From: an uncultured Chlamydiae bacterium
Lineage (GTDB): Bacteria; Chlamydiota; Chlamydiia; Chlamydiales; SM23-39
DNA: 9,669 nucleotides
Direction: 5' to 3'
NCBI GenBank assembly: GCA_903909295.1
Contig: CAIVVG010000117.1
Span: 1 to 9,669 of the forward strand
A program made the translations under genes and the position numbers. The notes beneath the pieces are model-generated. The model had not been told where the DNA came from. It did no database searches and saw only the letters and a list, made by a program, of their open reading frames with translations. Of the stretch, positions 7,901-9,669 are shown piece by piece (within the stretch, counting starts at the first letter, position 1; each line of letters starts with the position of its first letter).

Positions 7901-9669
7901 AGATTCTACGGTCGGCGCCGTCACATTCAATAACGTCGGTACTTCGGGGACTCGATTGACGAGCTTATCCTGCGGACCTAATATTACGGGAATGACATTG
8001 GGCAATGGCTCTACGGCTAGCACCATTTACGTCGGTACAGGGGGCTTTAACTACACCGCCCTAGAAACCATCACGTTGGGTGGAGATGTGACGATTGATT
8101 CCAACAGCGGAGCAGTTGTTTTTGGAGTGCCTCTCGATGATAGCGTACTAGGGACCCATACTCTCACACTCAACCTCGGAGGGAGCACCGCTTCTCTAGC
8201 CGGTGTAGGCCAAACTATTTCCCCAGCAGGTCTGGTCATTTCGAACGGCGACACAGATATATCTAGTGGTGCAGTCTTGGTTACAGGGGATATCACGACC
8301 AATAGCAATCTCACTGTGGGAGGCGGGATTGCTTGTACTCATTTTACTGCCAGTCCAGGAGCTTATGCAATTTCTTTGCAAGGAGGAGGTACGATCAGCA
8401 GCACTGCGACTTTTAATAATACCGGTACGACTCTCTTTGCAGGCTCGTTTACCTTTAGCAATTCCTCTCTTGATACAACCACTTGCTCTTCTACAACGAT
8501 CCAATCAGGCGATTTGGTTTTATCGAATAGTGGCTCTACCGTAACTTTCGGGCCCACGATATTTTTGAATAATGGAACTACCGCGGCCGCAACTTTAACG
8601 ACGAACAATGGCGCAATTACGATGGGAACGTTTTCATTGGCAGGAGACTCTTCAGTACAGTTCTTCCCCTTTTCAGTAACTTCAGGAGGAGGTCCCATTG
8701 TATTTTCTTCTACGATCGATGCTTCCGTGGCCAATACCCAGAGTTTGACAGTGGCAACAGGCGGCGGAAGTCTCTCTTTTGGGGGAAATATAGGCGCGGG
8801 CACCGCTTTAGGAGATCTACTCATCTTAAGCGGCAACGCTAATTTTCCCGGTGTACTGAATATAGGAAGCCTGACGATCACCTCAGGGAGCGCTACCCTC
8901 AATAATACCACCACCGTGAGGGGTCCGGTTACTTGCACGAATCTCACTGCTAATGGAGGCGCTTATGCGGTCTCTTTCCAACAAGGAGGTACGATAACCG
9001 GTACGGCGATCTTTAATAACACAGGAGCCATCACATTTGGCGGATATACACCGGGATGGACGTTGACCTTGAGTAACTCTGCACTCAATACAACATCTGG
9101 CTCCTCCACAACCATCCAGGGCGGCACTGTTCTTTTATCGCATAATGGCTCTGCCGCGACTTTTGGATCGACGACATTTGACGGGACGGGGAGCCCTCCG
9201 ATTTTAACAACGAATCAGGGCGCCATCTCGATTGGGGGGACGACCTTAACGGGAGGCTCTGCTCAAATCACCTCGGGAGGGGGATCTATTACCTTTACCG
9301 GCTCGATCAGTGGAGCGCAGGGGCTGACATTAGCTGCGGGGACAGGGGCCATTACCCTTGGCGGCGACATTGGCGTCACGGGAACTCGCCTCACAAATCT
9401 GACCTTTACCAGCGGGAGCGGGTTGACCATTGGGCCAAGTGCCGTTTTTGTAACCGGCGGCTTTGCCCCTGCCATGCCCGTCATATTGGCAGGAACGACG
9501 AGCATTACAACGACCAATACACCGATCAGTTTCTCCTCTACAATTGAGGGAATGACCTCTTACGGACAATCGCTCACAGTGAGTCCCGGAACAGGGGCTG
9601 TTACATTCAACAGTAGCATTGCGTTGATGACGCCGATCAATGTGTTCAATGTGACCAGTGGTTCAGGAG
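4971..9669 (+). CDS. Filamentous-haemagglutinin-like TPS exoprotein (TpsA), 3'-truncated by the window edge
   Basis: One frame runs from the ATG at 4971 to the window end without a stop, at least 1566 residues. The ATG follows AGGAAGG and opens a Sec signal peptide: MKFISS, a hydrophobic core, and a likely cut after FAA at residue 18. An N-terminal TPS domain follows, with EWDTFSI, LNRVTG (69-74), SHIHGLLSSNG and NPNGVLIG (94-101), the signature used by FhaC/TpsB transporters to recognise their cargo. Further conserved landmarks are SARGGELGGDGGFMEVSS and LLLDP (390-394), as in many large haemagglutinin-like proteins. From about residue 400 the protein is a Thr/Ser/Gly-rich beta-repeat passenger. 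It has an array of ~30-residue units (518-841) and then ~80-residue modules (from 876). I count only two Lys and two Glu after residue 395, and twelve Cys in the whole visible part. The expected role is a secreted or surface-anchored adhesin-like fibre; the target is unknown. Whether the C-terminus carries its own autotransporter barrel cannot be seen, and no TpsB gene is in the window. Confidence 0.9.
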   Translation, partial: MKFISSVLLAGSLSLFAAPEGMRVVHGEVTQEGEVIHSGDKALLEWDTFSIERDERLHFEQQDEGSTVLNRVTGNDESHIHGLLSSNGSVYLINPNGVLIGTDARIETAGFVASSLDLLNEDFLNEKHHFSGLGGGAVINLGTIACDSGDIALLGRLVHNHGTLSAPRGHVGLGVGAEILLQPKQHPYILIRAMVPGEGQEEGVSLMHGGRLEALTVELRSGSSVYAKAIQSTGMIEALGVEKRNGEIYLVADKGICEVEGMIYAPQGTVHVLGEKVGLLGNASIDVSGKEGGGTVLVGGDYQGKNPEIPNAEAVFAGQDTQVKADALEKGDGGKIIFWSDKVTRHYGLVSARGGELGGDGGFMEVSSKGNLDYQGFARGEALIGTPATLLLDPSDIVIAGAATTGSFTGCGSPPSTYTITTGTATNQILAANLVTQLGSCNVLISTMGAGGSGPNGGSITVSSAVTWSADTALTLQAASFFTASAAITNSTSSSAGITIYASGVGATTNPAILLSTGGVLTTKGGPIILTGTSSAVASSGHGVRINSGQVVTTSGNVTITGIVPVGATNAVQGVLFSTNNPIQSSGGAITISGTSRSTAASSHGVNANAGSWNTLTGTATLAFTNCQGGTGTGSHGVNLGQTLTTTSSVSFTNCVGGVNGTTGGNGVNVAAALSAQGAITGTTCNGAGNGGVGFKVGATVSTTTGDISITGSALGTTGAAHGIFLTSTLSTSSGAVTLNGISGASNTASNGVRLSVANPIGATNSITLTGTSLSTVSASHGVNIASAWVSSDTGTLTLTGTGGSTGTSAGVLLNASLTHPGPIILSGTGASPNLIQGNSTITTTGQLITLSQPVSLSTSISCDTTNSGGTPAGAAISFNSSILGSASLTLTAGTGGAISLLGNVGTSLLATLQGITFSSGSGLTLGNSGGTTTIYIAGDNFSPTMPIALAGDIAFSSLSASFNFGGAITGAQSVTVDSTVGAVTFNNVGTSGTRLTSLSCGPNITGMTLGNGSTASTIYVGTGGFNYTALETITLGGDVTIDSNSGAVVFGVPLDDSVLGTHTLTLNLGGSTASLAGVGQTISPAGLVISNGDTDISSGAVLVTGDITTNSNLTVGGGIACTHFTASPGAYAISLQGGGTISSTATFNNTGTTLFAGSFTFSNSSLDTTTCSSTTIQSGDLVLSNSGSTVTFGPTIFLNNGTTAAATLTTNNGAITMGTFSLAGDSSVQFFPFSVTSGGGPIVFSSTIDASVANTQSLTVATGGGSLSFGGNIGAGTALGDLLILSGNANFPGVLNIGSLTITSGSATLNNTTTVRGPVTCTNLTANGGAYAVSFQQGGTITGTAIFNNTGAITFGGYTPGWTLTLSNSALNTTSGSSTTIQGGTVLLSHNGSAATFGSTTFDGTGSPPILTTNQGAISIGGTTLTGGSAQITSGGGSITFTGSISGAQGLTLAAGTGAITLGGDIGVTGTRLTNLTFTSGSGLTIGPSAVFVTGGFAPAMPVILAGTTSITTTNTPISFSSTIEGMTSYGQSLTVSPGTGAVTFNSSIALMTPINVFNVTSGSG
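6522..7493 (+). repeat. About eleven degenerate 25-32 residue protein repeats (HGV-anchored) in the exoprotein passenger
   Basis: Each unit reads roughly: short strand, SSG, A-I-T-I-T-G-T/S strand, polar loop, then an HGV-like anchor and a second strand. Anchor codons start at 6594 (HGV), 6687 (QGV), 6780 (HGV), 6876 (HGV), 6966 (NGV), about 7041 (GGV), 7134 (HGI), 7221 (NGV), 7311 (HGV), 7398 (AGV) and 7479 (QGN). Neighbours are 25-32 codons apart, which would suit one coil of a beta-helix per unit. The DNA copies are strongly diverged, so this is an old amplification kept by protein structure. Confidence 0.75.
7596..9669 (+). repeat. Degenerate ~80-residue beta modules in the exoprotein passenger
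   Basis: Modules of the type [S/T]F..SI, QSLTV..GTGAVTF, .IG, LT.L.F.SGSGLTLG start near 7596, 7854, 8095 (weak), 8694, 9285 and 9522. The first two are exactly 84 codons apart where they share TTGGGCAAT (7746 and 7998). The last two start 79 codons apart. The array continues past the window edge. Confidence 0.6.
8331..9530 (+). repeat. Diverged 600-nt (200-residue) tandem duplication within the exoprotein gene
   Basis: The copy at 8331-8930 and the copy starting at 8931 align without gaps over their first ~100 nt: GAYAISLQGGGTI and TATFNNTG against GAYAVSFQQGGTI and TAIFNNTG. Near 9050 the second copy gains five codons (YTPGW region). Both copies then continue with SSTTIQ.G, LSN/H.GS..TFG, LTTN.GAI and TSGGG.I.F. 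The DNA is clearly diverged, about 70% identical at the start by eye, so this is not a recent duplication. The second copy is a few residues shorter in its later half, so its end is approximate. Confidence 0.65.

Noticed and set aside
4971..9669. Chlamydial polymorphic membrane protein (Pmp) identity for the large protein
   Set aside because: A few GGAI tetrapeptides occur, but the matching FxxN motifs are not regularly repeated. The N-terminus is a clear TPS domain instead.

Overview
The window holds four protein genes, packed closely and about half GC by eye. It has no RNA genes, no CRISPR array and no insertion sequence. The proteins point to a Gram-negative (diderm) bacterium: a two-partner-secretion (TPS) type exoprotein with a Sec signal peptide, and a WbaP-like undecaprenyl-phosphate sugar transferase. 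The flavour of the helicase, the aconitase and the cysteine-bearing surface protein would fit an environmental chlamydia-like lineage. That is only an impression; nothing in the sequence proves it.

Layout, left to right. (1) 2-1432, + strand: the C-terminal two thirds of a UvrD/PcrA superfamily 1 DNA helicase, cut by the left edge. (2) 1429-2034, - strand: a small WbaP-type phosphoglycosyl transferase, tail to tail with the helicase and sharing 4 nt with it. (3) 2066-4837, - strand: a full-length AcnA/IRP1-type aconitase, 31 nt upstream of the sugar transferase and probably co-transcribed with it. (4) 4838-4970: a 133-nt divergent intergenic region with a perfect 8-bp inverted repeat. (5) 4971 to beyond 9669, + strand: one uninterrupted reading frame of at least 1566 codons. 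It encodes a secreted filamentous-haemagglutinin-like giant with a signal peptide and an N-terminal TPS domain, and its stop codon lies outside the window.

The last gene fills half of the window and is the most interesting object in it. After a conventional, charged N-terminal region of about 400 residues, the passenger becomes a nearly uncharged Thr/Ser/Gly-rich beta-repeat protein. It has two different repeat architectures: a run of about eleven 25-32 residue units with an HGV-like anchor, then ~80-residue modules organised partly in a 200-residue (600-nt) tandem duplication. Cysteines are scattered through it. Its outer-membrane transporter partner (TpsB/FhaC-like) is not in view.

Functionally the helicase (repair and replication), the aconitase (TCA cycle) and the glycan-initiating transferase look like ordinary chromosomal genes with no common pathway. 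The exoprotein is a surface or secreted factor transcribed away from them.
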